Shown here piece after piece: positions 45,811-53,905 of a DNA stretch of 64,000 nucleotides. Numbering within the stretch: the stretch's first letter is position 1; the number at the start of each line of letters is the position of its first letter. The notes below the pieces were generated by a model, which was not told where the DNA came from, did no database searches, and saw only the letters and a list, made by a program, of their open reading frames with translations. The stretch spans positions 62,001 through 126,000 of the forward strand of contig NZ_JACDZE010000004.1 of the NCBI RefSeq assembly GCF_014042165.1. The letters are read 5' to 3'. This DNA comes from Moheibacter lacus (GTDB taxonomy: Bacteria > Bacteroidota > Bacteroidia > Flavobacteriales > Weeksellaceae). The position numbers were made by a program, and so were the translations under genes.

Positions 45811-48786
45811 TTATAATTCGAGTTTAAATCCAAAAGTAAATTGTCTGAGAGGAGCAAGAAAGCCCGGATTTTGTTCCGGATCCCGTCCTTTGAATCGGGT
45901 AAGGGTCAATAGGTTATATCCTTGTGCAAATAGCGTCAGTTTGTAAGCTGTCTCTTTTTGAGTAGGAATCGAATAAGCGATGTTGAGTGACTTTAGTCTG
46001 ATAAAAGAAGCATCTGATACTGCGGCATTGCTAATGCTAAAGAGGTAATGCGCAAAGTAAGCATCGTAATTTTCTCCTGTCGTATAAGGCTGGATGGGAT
46101 TTTGGTTTAGAATTCCTGCGGGTTGGTTCCGCATCAGTCCCGGTGGTTCGGTTCCGTAAAACTCATTGAAATTATCCTTTTTCATGAACTGTAAAAAGAA
46201 ATTTAGTTTCAGATTTTTATATTGGAAGTTATTCTCTATTCCACCATAGAATTTAGGATTGAGATCTGCGATGTACTGTTGGTCACCCAGTGAACTGATC
46301 TCGCCATCTCCGTCGTAATCCCTGAAATCATAGAATCCGGTTTCCTGATTGATTCCTGTTAATTCATACAGTTTATAAATCCCGATGGGATAACCAATTT
46401 CCAGTGAATTGATGTAAGTGGAATTTTCGAGTCCTTCAAAGGAAATGAGTTTATTTTTTGGCAGGGTAAATTGAAAAGAAGTAGACCAGTTAAAGTTTTT
46501 GTTCTGAATGTTTCGGGTTGTGAGCATAAATTCCCAACCTGAGTTGCGAACCGTTGCATCCAGATTGGAATTGATGCCTGCAAAACCGGTAGTGACGGGT
46601 AGGGGAATTTCTAAAAGCTGATTGTCCGACGTATTGTTGTAATAATTGATTTCAAACCGCACGCGATTGGAGAACAACTCAGATTCAAGGGCAACTTCGA
46701 ATTTCCGGTTCTTTTCCCATGCATAAGAGGGATTATACAAGCGGGTAGGGGAAAGTGCAATGTTTCCGTCATAATTGGCAGATCCTATGCTGTACGTATT
46801 GAGATATTGATAATCTCCGATCTGGTCATTTCCCGTGATACCGTAACTGGCTCGGAGCTTTGCAAAATTTAACCAACGAAGATCTTGGAAAAAATGCTCT
46901 TTTGAAAAAATCCAGGCCGCACCTACAGCACCGAAATTGGAAAAGCGGTTGTCGGGTCCAAAACGGCTGGAGCCGTCCCTTCTTCCGGAAAGATTCAGGA
47001 TGTATTTCTGATTCAGGTTGTAATTCAACCGGGCGTAAAAAGCGATGTAGTTGTACTGAGCGGTTTGATCCGTGAGGATGTTGATTTCAGAAGCGGCACC
47101 CAAATCCCTGATGAATTCATTGCTGATAAAATTTGCACCCAGGATAGACAGTCTTTCGCTGTTTTGTTTTTGAAGGGTTCCTCCCACCAAAAAATCAAAT
47201 TTCCCTTTGCCCAACTGAAAGGAGGAATTGATCTGCGGTTCGATGATCCAGGAATCTCTTTGCCCTCTGTTATCAAAGATGCTGGAAAAGGAGCTGTCAT
47301 ATCCCCATGCAGGATTGAACATCGTATGAGGAGAAGTACGGGTTTCTTGTAAATCAGCATGGGTGTAACCAAAACTGGAACTAATGCTAAGTGCTTTGAA
47401 GAGTTCGTATTGAATACGCGCATTGGCAGACAGATTATTGGATTTGTTGCGGTATTCACTTTCCATTGCGGCAAGGGGATTTTCCCATGTTGAATCTTCC
47501 CAATTCAGATTTCCTTCACTGTCATACAAGGCCGGAGCATTCGGCGGGAGGTAAGTCGATATCCATGTAAGATCAGTTGCCGGCAGATAGTTTTGATCCT
47601 GCCCGAAATTTCCTGTAAACTGAAGATGGAGTTTATCGTTTTTAGATCGGTGACTGACCGAAGCATAAAATGCCAGATTTTTATAATTATAATGCCCCGG
47701 AAAAACGGTTGTTTCTTTTCGGATGCTATTGCCAATTTTAAAAAAGGTCTGTTCGCTGCCTCCTGAAACCGCAGTATTCAAGGTGTTGATAAAAGCAGTA
47801 CCGCCTAAGAATTCCTTTTGCCAGTCCGTATATCGATCCCTATCCCATGTTCCGTTTACGTCATAGGCCGTAGCCGGATATTCCGAATACCCATCGTTTA
47901 AAAAGGCCTGTTCCCTTACCGATAAGTATTCCTGTGTATTTAATAATTTCTGAAACTTGATAAGACGAAGCACCGAAGTAGAAGCATTTACGCTGAATTC
48001 CGTTTTTCCGGACTTCCCTTTTTTAGTGGTGATCAGAATGACCCCATTGGCACCACGTGAACCGTAGATGGCTGTCGCATCTGCATCTTTGAGTATTTCA
48101 ATGGATTCGATTGAACTTGGATCTAGGGTATTCAGCGGATTTATTTGTGCATCAGGCAAGACGGAACCCGAAGTTTGCCTATCGGAAAGCGTACCTGTAT
48201 CATACGGAACTCCATCTATTACATACAGTGGTTCATTTCCGGCTGATATGCTATTTTGTCCACGAATTCGTACGGTGTAACCACCTCCGGCTAAACCGGT
48301 TGTCTGAACAATGTCCAATCCCGGAACGCGACCCTGCAATGATTCCAGAATATTGTTGACCGGTTGTCTTTCTATTTCCTCTGCTGATACCCGATAAATA
48401 CTCCCCGTCCTTTCCTTATCTTTTACAGTATAATAACCGGCATTGATCACGGCTTCCTGCAAGGCGACTGCCTCATACATTTCAATGTTGATGGCCGTTT
48501 GGTTACCAACCACAGCTTCCACCGGTTCATAATCGGGATAAGTAAACACCAGGGTGTCTGATTCCGTTGTCGAAATAGCATACGTACCGTCTTCATTGGT
48601 GACGGTAGCAAGATTCGTTCCTTTGACAAGAACAGAAACGCCCGGGATAGGGCCGCCGGCATCATAAACGGTTCCGGTAATGATCTTGGGAGGTTGTTGC
48701 GCCGAAGCGAGTGAGCACAAGGTCATAAGGACAATAAGTAGGTGCCTCGGCACAATTCCCTTCCCGTTTAATAGTTTGATTTTCAT
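45811..48786 (-). CDS. SusC/RagA family TonB-linked outer membrane protein
   Basis: A 991-residue TonB-dependent transporter. It has a signal peptide (LLIVLMTLCSLASA), an N-terminal carboxypeptidase-regulatory-like domain (ITGTVYDAGGPIPGVSVLVK), a plug domain with GGYTVRIRGQNSISAGNEPL and VLITTKKGKSG, and a long barrel ending RQFTFGFKLEL. The substrate is unknown. The pairing with SusD and an S9 peptidase suggests peptide or oligopeptide handling. Confidence 0.95.
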   Translation of the reverse strand: MKIKLLNGKGIVPRHLLIVLMTLCSLASAQQPPKIITGTVYDAGGPIPGVSVLVKGTNLATVTNEDGTYAISTTESDTLVFTYPDYEPVEAVVGNQTAINIEMYEAVALQEAVINAGYYTVKDKERTGSIYRVSAEEIERQPVNNILESLQGRVPGLDIVQTTGLAGGGYTVRIRGQNSISAGNEPLYVIDGVPYDTGTLSDRQTSGSVLPDAQINPLNTLDPSSIESIEILKDADATAIYGSRGANGVILITTKKGKSGKTEFSVNASTSVLRLIKFQKLLNTQEYLSVREQAFLNDGYSEYPATAYDVNGTWDRDRYTDWQKEFLGGTAFINTLNTAVSGGSEQTFFKIGNSIRKETTVFPGHYNYKNLAFYASVSHRSKNDKLHLQFTGNFGQDQNYLPATDLTWISTYLPPNAPALYDSEGNLNWEDSTWENPLAAMESEYRNKSNNLSANARIQYELFKALSISSSFGYTHADLQETRTSPHTMFNPAWGYDSSFSSIFDNRGQRDSWIIEPQINSSFQLGKGKFDFLVGGTLQKQNSERLSILGANFISNEFIRDLGAASEINILTDQTAQYNYIAFYARLNYNLNQKYILNLSGRRDGSSRFGPDNRFSNFGAVGAAWIFSKEHFFQDLRWLNFAKLRASYGITGNDQIGDYQYLNTYSIGSANYDGNIALSPTRLYNPSYAWEKNRKFEVALESELFSNRVRFEINYYNNTSDNQLLEIPLPVTTGFAGINSNLDATVRNSGWEFMLTTRNIQNKNFNWSTSFQFTLPKNKLISFEGLENSTYINSLEIGYPIGIYKLYELTGINQETGFYDFRDYDGDGEISSLGDQQYIADLNPKFYGGIENNFQYKNLKLNFFLQFMKKDNFNEFYGTEPPGLMRNQPAGILNQNPIQPYTTGENYDAYFAHYLFSISNAAVSDASFIRLKSLNIAYSIPTQKETAYKLTLFAQGYNLLTLTRFKGRDPEQNPGFLAPLRQFTFGFKLEL

Positions 48787-48831
48787 AATTTTGAATGGGT
48801 TTTAGTGATACAATAATTATTTTGCTCTTTG

Positions 48832-48897
48832 GCCAAAGCTGTCGCAAGCCCGTCATATTTTTATGGCAGGATGAGCATTTATAAATGCTTCTTTGGC
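48832..48897 (-). promoter_or_regulatory. Structured block nearest susC
   Basis: CTTTGGC (48891-48897) and GCCAAAG (48832-48838) enclose a 16-bp perfect palindrome AGCATTTATAAATGCT (48874-48889) and a second hairpin (CCTGCCATA with TATGACGGG on the minus strand). Confidence 0.55.
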
Positions 48898-49019
48898 TTT
48901 TTAAGCGTGATGATGATGAGTAGCATAATCGGGAATATTTCCACATCTGCTCATATCATCTAAATTGCTAAACAATAAGTCTGAAGGAAGTACAAAGTGA
49001 ATGTATTATCACCTCTTGT

Positions 49020-49137
49020 TTACAGTAAAAATCTCTGCCGAAGCATTGGTGCTTTCTTACCTTGCACCTAAATGTTTAGATGCCCCGACAGAGAAGCTAA
49101 ATAACTAACACAAGTTTCGTTATGCTTTTACTGTAAG
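49020..49137 (-). ncRNA. Candidate structured leader RNA
   Basis: An outer stem joins TTACAGTAAAA (49020-49030) and TTTTACTGTAA (49127-49137). An inner 15-bp stem joins 49080-49094 and 49032-49046; its three non-Watson-Crick pairs are G-U only when read as minus-strand RNA. Inside lie CTAAATGTTTAG and GGTGC/GCACC hairpins. No known riboswitch class matches by eye. Confidence 0.5.
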
Positions 49138-49237
49138 ATATGTTTACTTATTGTTGTTAAATGTGTTTTTTCATAAGCCTTCTTTTTTTAAGATTATTTC
49201 TGTGTTGTTATGTGCTGCAAAACTTCACCAGAAAAAG

Positions 49238-49362
49238 AAGATGCTTAGAAATCCAGTTGAAAAACCAACCCAAAAAGGAGGGCGTGGAACTCAACTTACC
49301 GAATCGGGGTACTGGCATACCTTGCACGATAAGAGAGCCCACGCCCGGGTCGTGAGCATCTT
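49238..49362 (-). ncRNA. Second candidate structured element sharing a 10-mer with the first
   Basis: AAGATGCT (49238-49245) pairs with AGCATCTT (49355-49362), and GGGCGTGG (49280-49287) with CCACGCCC (49339-49346). The loop region contains TACCTTGCAC (49318-49327), identical to 49058-49067 of the first element. Confidence 0.45.
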
Positions 49363-49498
49363 GCTTATTTTCTCGTGCATAAAAATTACCAGTTTTCGAT
49401 TCGAGAATCTAAGCAATTGCTTCTAATATTTTGATCCTATTGGAAGAATTGCAAATTTATTAAACTATTTCAATACTATAAATTATTCAAATATAAAT

Positions 49499-49534
49499 AA
49501 TTTATTCGGTACGCCAAACCGTACCGAATAAATT
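49499..49534. promoter_or_regulatory. 15-bp perfect inverted repeat, likely operator
   Basis: AATTTATTCGGTACG (49499-49513), CCAAAC, CGTACCGAATAAATT (49520-49534), 24 bases before the XRE gene start and between it and the susC upstream region. It is a candidate self-regulation site. Confidence 0.7.
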
Positions 49535-49558
49535 TTATAAAATTCTTTAATTGGCATT

Positions 49559-49897
49559 GTGGATAAAACATATCATAACCATATTCAAATTAAAGTAGCA
49601 ATCACACTTAAAAAGTTATTAAGTGAAAATAAAACACATCCTGTCAATACGAATGATGAGAAAGAAGTTTTAAAGAGCTATGAAAAGATTGCAATAGCTG
49701 CAGATTTACGGAAAGCTACTGTAAATGATATTTTTAACGCTAATACAAAATCAAGAATCATTACATTAATCGCAATAGTTGAAGCATTAGGCTTCTCAAT
49801 GAATGTATTTGGTGAAATTTATGGTGCTGTTACTGAAAAGGAGATAGCTGATTTTCAGCTATTCAAAAAAAATAAAGAAAAACAAAAAAGGAACTAA
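49559..49897 (+). CDS. XRE-like helix-turn-helix protein
   Basis: A 112-residue DNA-binding protein. A helix-turn-helix spans about residues 42-80 (YEKIAIAADLRKATVNDIFN and SRIITLIAIVEALGF). It starts at a GTG (no ATG near the N-terminus). The large inverted repeat directly upstream suggests autoregulation; control of the divergent structured region is possible. Confidence 0.75.
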   Translation: MDKTYHNHIQIKVAITLKKLLSENKTHPVNTNDEKEVLKSYEKIAIAADLRKATVNDIFNANTKSRIITLIAIVEALGFSMNVFGEIYGAVTEKEIADFQLFKKNKEKQKRN

Positions 49898-49902
49898 AGA
49901 TT

Positions 49903-50136
49903 TTAATAGGTAGTATGTCTTTCCAACTTTTCTCCGTCAATAAAATAATCAATTCCAATAATTTTATTCTGAGAAACTTTGTATTCGACCTCTACAAAAA
50001 ATGTGAATAACGAATACAATACAAATCGAGAATCTGATTTTATATAAACATCAATGAAATCACCTTGTTTAAAAACAAGGTCATATTGTTCGTGATTCGA
50101 TAATTTTTGATAATCTTCAAGTGTTAACTCTTTCAC
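49903..50136 (-). CDS. Small protein of unknown function
   Basis: A 77-residue acidic, strand-rich protein (LVFKQGDFIDVYIKSDSRFV, LYSLFTFFVEVEYKVSQNKI) with no signal peptide or clear motif. It lies 15 bases downstream of the thermonuclease gene on the same strand and could be an immunity-like partner, but nothing in the sequence proves this. Confidence 0.5.
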   Translation of the reverse strand: MKELTLEDYQKLSNHEQYDLVFKQGDFIDVYIKSDSRFVLYSLFTFFVEVEYKVSQNKIIGIDYFIDGEKLERHTTY

Positions 50137-50151
50137 AAGTATAAATATACA

Positions 50152-50631
50152 TTAATTTCGTTCTTCTTGCTTCTTCTTTCTGAATTCCCAAGGAGACACA
50201 GCGTGGGGGTCTTGCCATAAACCACGTTTATTTTCTTTCGCTTCTTTTTCTAAGTCGCCAAGGCTTTCATCGTCTGAATATCTGTAATACCACCATCCCA
50301 TACCGGCTTTTATAATTTCAGCTGATAGATACAAGTTATCATCATAAAATACTTTCGCTATAGTACGTCCCCATCTGTCCTGATCTGTTTCTTCAAAAGT
50401 TATTTCCTTTCCAAAAACGGCATCAGATGTAAACTGTTTGGCATTTTTTCCAAATGCCTGACCACTTTCCGGGCAATCGACCTCAGCTAATCTAAGTGTT
50501 TGCTGAGTTTTGTCTTTCAGAAGTACGACAATGGTATCCCCGTCTTTTATGCCTACTACTGTGGCTATCGTTTGAGAGTAGGATAGAAGAGGTAGTAGGA
50601 GAAATATAAAATATATAGGTTTAAAAGTCAT
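50152..50631 (-). CDS. Thermonuclease family (SNase-like) secreted nuclease
   Basis: A 159-residue protein with a signal peptide (IYFIFLLLPLLSYSQ) and one staphylococcal-nuclease OB domain. It shows VVGIKDGDTIVVLL, the first active Arg in LRLAEVDCPES, the Glu in FGKEITFEETDQ and the second Arg in DRWGRTIAKVF. The C-terminus ends NKRGLWQDPHAVSPWEFRKK. A decayed copy of this C-terminal end lies at 53286-53351. Confidence 0.9.
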   Translation of the reverse strand: MTFKPIYFIFLLLPLLSYSQTIATVVGIKDGDTIVVLLKDKTQQTLRLAEVDCPESGQAFGKNAKQFTSDAVFGKEITFEETDQDRWGRTIAKVFYDDNLYLSAEIIKAGMGWWYYRYSDDESLGDLEKEAKENKRGLWQDPHAVSPWEFRKKKQEERN

Positions 50632-50779
50632 AACTCAAATATAGGTTAAATAAAAAATCGTAATTATAATAATTAGAAAATGCATATATTTATGACAATA
50701 AGTGATTTAATCAATTTTGCTTATTCATTAAATATTTGGATATTTGAGAGTTAGTTGACATTTTTACCCACTATTTTAT

Positions 50780-51586
50780 ATGACGTTAATTGTATCTTGG
50801 ATTGGAGTAGATCAAAAGAAAAATGGAAACCAAATTGCATCACTTTATATTGCTTCAGATAGTAGATTTAGTTGGGGTAAAAATGGTAAATATGATTATG
50901 GTGTAAAGGTGTTTGGTTGTATTAATTCACCAGAAATATTTGGTTTTAGTGGAGATGTTTTACTGCCTTCAAATATTATAAATCAGCTAATTACGCAAAT
51001 AGATTATGGTATATTTTTTAATGATACGGACACTAAAGAAATAAAATCACAAAGAATATACAAATTCATTTCTGAAGCTATTAATTTATATCCAAAATTT
51101 GCTTTAAATCAAAATTTTAATATTATTTATGGAACAAGAATAAGTCATGAGTTTAAACTATTTAAATATTTATACGATTACAAAAGCGAAGAATTTACGT
51201 ACGAGGAAATTGAGTTACCATTAATTTCGACCAAAGTATATAGCGGTGGTTCAGGTGCAGAAGAATTCAACAAAAATTTTGAAAATTTAGAAAGAGAATC
51301 TCATAATGAATATAGAACAAGTCGCGGTGTTTATCAATGTTTGATAAAAACATTAAATAATATGAAAGATATTTACAGTGGAGGAACTCCACAAATAGTT
51401 GGATTATATAGAATTAAAAATTCAATATTATTTGGTAGTGTTATCAATGAAAAATTATATCTATATGGTCGCGAATATCTTCAAAAAGTAAACGTAGAAA
51501 ATATTGAATGGAGAAATGAAAATTTTGAAAGAACAAATCCTAAAACTGGAAAAATATTAGACGGTGCACAAAAGCAACCTAATTAA
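50780..51586 (+). CDS. Ntn-hydrolase/proteasome-like protein, unknown role
   Basis: The 268-residue product begins MTLIVSWIGVD and continues ASLYIASDSRFSWGKNGKYD and GVKVFGCI, matching the beta-subunit pattern of proteasome-type hydrolases: Thr2 as possible nucleophile after Met removal, Asp27 and Lys43 in the places of Asp17 and Lys33, then GFSGDV. No ATPase partner is nearby. The match is by eye only, but the first 60 residues fit well. The rest is AT-rich and unrecognised. Confidence 0.55.
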   Translation: MTLIVSWIGVDQKKNGNQIASLYIASDSRFSWGKNGKYDYGVKVFGCINSPEIFGFSGDVLLPSNIINQLITQIDYGIFFNDTDTKEIKSQRIYKFISEAINLYPKFALNQNFNIIYGTRISHEFKLFKYLYDYKSEEFTYEEIELPLISTKVYSGGSGAEEFNKNFENLERESHNEYRTSRGVYQCLIKTLNNMKDIYSGGTPQIVGLYRIKNSILFGSVINEKLYLYGREYLQKVNVENIEWRNENFERTNPKTGKILDGAQKQPN

Positions 51587-51879
51587 AGAAGCAACTCCCT
51601 AACTCTCCACAAATTCAATTATAAACAAGCTAAATTTGGGGAGGTCGAGGTGTCTGGTAGTCTTAAGGCTACCATTAGGGTATAAAAATGCAACAGTGGT
51701 GTAATTAGATAGCACGCTTATTTCTAAATGAGAAGTCCTGGTGCAAATCCAGGCTGCATTTTAATAAAAAAACGTCAGGCTAACATCTTCGTAACTATTC
51801 AATAACTTCAATTTTTAACTACAAATATGTTCTGTTGATTTTGAGAATATTTTTGGACATTTGTTTGTCTAGCATAATT
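51587..51879. other. Gap holding the tRNA-like sequence
   Basis: Apart from the tRNA-like block and its upstream hairpin, this stretch is AT-rich with no convincing gene. Confidence 0.5.
51688..51759 (+). tRNA. tRNA-like sequence, probably degenerate
   Basis: The acceptor ATGCAAC (51688-51694) pairs with GCTGCAT (51753-51759) with one mismatch. The T-arm CCTGG-TGCAAAT-CCAGG is perfect, and a D-arm-like GTGGTGTAATTAGATAGCAC is present. The anticodon arm CTTAT/ATGAG leaves only a six-base loop (TTCTAA), so decoding is doubtful (TCT-like). A TGGTAG/CTACCA hairpin lies just upstream (51655-51674). Confidence 0.35.
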
Positions 51880-53259
51880 ATGAGAAAAATAAAGGAAATA
51901 GAAGTGTTTGAAATAAATAGAAATAGATTCAATATCTATATGCTATTTACTAGACATCCTTATACAAATTTTATAGCTCAAGAAGTTGGGTATTATTCTA
52001 ATGAAAATAATTCTATTTTAGGAGTTTTACTATTCGACTATGAAGATGAAGATTTCAATTATACTTTAATGGCTCGGGATGAAAACAAGCAGTTTAGAGC
52101 GTTTGAAGTTCAGCATAGTTTTAAAACAAAAGAAGAAGCTATAAGTACATTAAAGAATTCAATAAAGTGGCATACTGCTCAGAATGTTAGGGTAGTAGTA
52201 CAAGGAGCTTCTAAAAAAGGCCTTGATCTTTTTAAGATTATAGTTGACAAAAGAAAATTGCATCCTTATTTCATACGTTTAAATAATGATATAGCTTTAA
52301 AGGCTTCTAAAAATGCAATAATTGAAATATCAAATCATTTAGATGATATTGATGGTAATTTTATTGAACAGTTTCAATCAATAAATGGTTTTGATGCTAG
52401 AATTTGGGAGATTTATCTTTTTGCATCATTAATAGAATCTCACTTTGAAATAATTAGAGGGTATAATAGACCAGATTTTCTAGTTAAAAAAAATGAGGTT
52501 GAGATAGGGATTGAGGCAGTTATAGTCGATCGTAAAAATAATCCACCTAGATATTTACTTCATGATGTTGATGCAGCAACTCCTGCTCAAATCAAAGAAA
52601 AATTAGAAAATGAAATGCCTTTACGATTTGGTAGTGCACTTTATTCCAAATTAAATAAAGAGTATTGGAAATTAAAGCATTTAAAAGATAAACCTCTAAT
52701 TTTTGCAATAGCTGATTTTCACGACAATGCTTCAATGACCTGGTCCTTTACTGCCCTTGTGGAGTATTTATATGGAAAAAGAGATGTTGTCCTAATTAAT
52801 GAAGATGGTTCTGAAAAAATTGAGATCATAAATGTAGATCATTATACAAAGGAGACAGGAGCAAAAATACCTGCTGGTTTTTTTCTTCAAGAAAATTCTG
52901 AAAATGTTAGTGGAATTTTATTTTCATCTACAGGAACTCTTGGTAAATTCACTAGAATGGGAATTGAGGCTGGTTTCAGAGAAAAAGGACAAATTCTAAT
53001 AAGAGTTGGAGATAGGTATGATTTAGAATCTGACTCGTTTATACCGGTCTCGTTTATGTACACAGTGAACGAAGATGGAGATGAAACTTGGTCACAAGGC
53101 CTTAATCTTTTTCACAATCCAAATGCAAAATTTCCAATAGATGTCGACTTATTTCCCAATATTGCTCATCATAAACAAGAGGGAAATGAATTGGTAAGTT
53201 GGGTTCCTGAGTTTCATCCATTTTCTTCTATTAATATTAATACTGTTCCTCAAGAATAG
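51880..53259 (+). CDS. Large unknown protein with nuclease-like motif
   Basis: A 459-residue cytosolic protein. The N-terminal part (1-130) is strand-rich. A central PDFLVKKNEVEIGIEAV segment has PD...E spacing like PD-(D/E)xK nucleases but lacks the final Lys. The C-terminal part includes IFAIADFHDNASMTWSFTAL and FRSSTGTLGKFTRMG-like sequence. I use the ATG at 51880; the TTG at 51835 is unlikely. No named family is certain. It occupies a defence-like block. Confidence 0.6.
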   Translation: MRKIKEIEVFEINRNRFNIYMLFTRHPYTNFIAQEVGYYSNENNSILGVLLFDYEDEDFNYTLMARDENKQFRAFEVQHSFKTKEEAISTLKNSIKWHTAQNVRVVVQGASKKGLDLFKIIVDKRKLHPYFIRLNNDIALKASKNAIIEISNHLDDIDGNFIEQFQSINGFDARIWEIYLFASLIESHFEIIRGYNRPDFLVKKNEVEIGIEAVIVDRKNNPPRYLLHDVDAATPAQIKEKLENEMPLRFGSALYSKLNKEYWKLKHLKDKPLIFAIADFHDNASMTWSFTALVEYLYGKRDVVLINEDGSEKIEIINVDHYTKETGAKIPAGFFLQENSENVSGILFSSTGTLGKFTRMGIEAGFREKGQILIRVGDRYDLESDSFIPVSFMYTVNEDGDETWSQGLNLFHNPNAKFPIDVDLFPNIAHHKQEGNELVSWVPEFHPFSSININTVPQE

Positions 53260-53285
53260 ACATTATCTAACGAAGTTCTGCGTCA

Positions 53286-53351
53286 TTATTTAGATTTTCT
53301 GAATTCCCAAAGATATAGAGTGTGAGGTCTTACCATAGTCTGCGTTTGTTT
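53286..53351 (-). pseudogene. Remnant of a thermonuclease gene 3' end
   Basis: The DNA TTTCTGAATTCCCAA (53296-53310) matches the 3' end of the thermonuclease gene at 50176-50190, and the following bases stay alignable (GGTCTT-CCATA-CGTTT). The minus-strand translation keeps PH....WEFRK.K and a stop codon. No upstream part of the nuclease remains. Confidence 0.7.
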
Positions 53352-53387
53352 TATAAACTTATCAATGTATTAAGACAACTATATCGT

Positions 53388-53903
53388 TTATACTAATTTA
53401 GGATTTCCAGAAATAATCTCAATTGCTGAATTTTTAAAATCTCCATCATTTGTAAGAAGCACCATATCGTTTTCTTTGCATAAAAGAGTTGTTGCCTTAT
53501 CAACAAAATCAATATCCTCAATATTGAAAAAACTTTCTATTTCTTTTTGGCTGTATCCTTTAGAAGCAATATCAATAACTTTTAGAATGTTATCTTTTAA
53601 TATGATATGTATATCATTTAAAGCATTTTTTCCAACTTCGCTGTTGCGAAAATCTTTAAAATTTTGAGTGGAAGAAATTTTTTGATGTTCAATCCTAAGA
53701 ATTCTATTTATTATTTCGGAAATTATAAAAATATCCACAAACAATTTATTTTTTTGTACAAGAAAATTTTTGAAAACTTTTGCATAGCTCATTTCAAAAT
53801 TATGCTGTCCTGTTGGCCAAAACAAGTATATAATAACATTTGCATCAATAAATATACTTCGTTCAGCTAGTTTGTTAAATTCATGTAGCTTATACCTTGA
53901 CAT
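53388..53903 (-). CDS. PIN-domain protein
   Basis: A 171-residue predicted ribonuclease. PIN acidic residues are Asp20 in SIFIDANVIIYLF, Glu in IFIISEIINRIL, Asp in IEDIDFVDKATTLL and Asp in VLLTNDGDFKNSA. It is last in a minus-strand run behind HATPase and STAS-like genes, only 2 bases from the STAS-like gene, so it is probably the effector of that unit rather than a stand-alone VapC. Confidence 0.85.
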   Translation of the reverse strand: MSRYKLHEFNKLAERSIFIDANVIIYLFWPTGQHNFEMSYAKVFKNFLVQKNKLFVDIFIISEIINRILRIEHQKISSTQNFKDFRNSEVGKNALNDIHIILKDNILKVIDIASKGYSQKEIESFFNIEDIDFVDKATTLLCKENDMVLLTNDGDFKNSAIEIISGNPKLV

Positions 53904-53905
53904 AA

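Larger units (their letters stand above)
48787..49558. other. 770-bp non-coding, highly structured region upstream of susC
   Basis: This span holds three separate structured blocks (48832-48897, 49020-49137, 49238-49362) and an inverted repeat before the XRE gene. Wobble pairing in the middle block favours minus-strand RNA, i.e. the susC direction. A TAAATTTG -7-like element at 49459-49452 on the minus strand could start a long susC leader. An open frame at 49151-49426 lies inside the structures and does not look like a protein. Confidence 0.6.

Noticed and set aside
49020-49137. Invertible promoter flanked by inverted repeats
   Set aside because: The arms could serve inversion, but no -33/-7 promoter lies between them, no invertase is adjacent, and strand-specific wobble pairs fit an RNA fold better.
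49151-49426. Open reading frame of about 91 codons on the plus strand upstream of the XRE gene
   Set aside because: It runs through the nested stems of the second structured element, has no domain, no promoter and a composition unlike neighbouring proteins.
49559-49897. Antitoxin of the downstream small gene and thermonuclease
   Set aside because: The genes are on opposite strands with converging ends, so they are not a typical pair.
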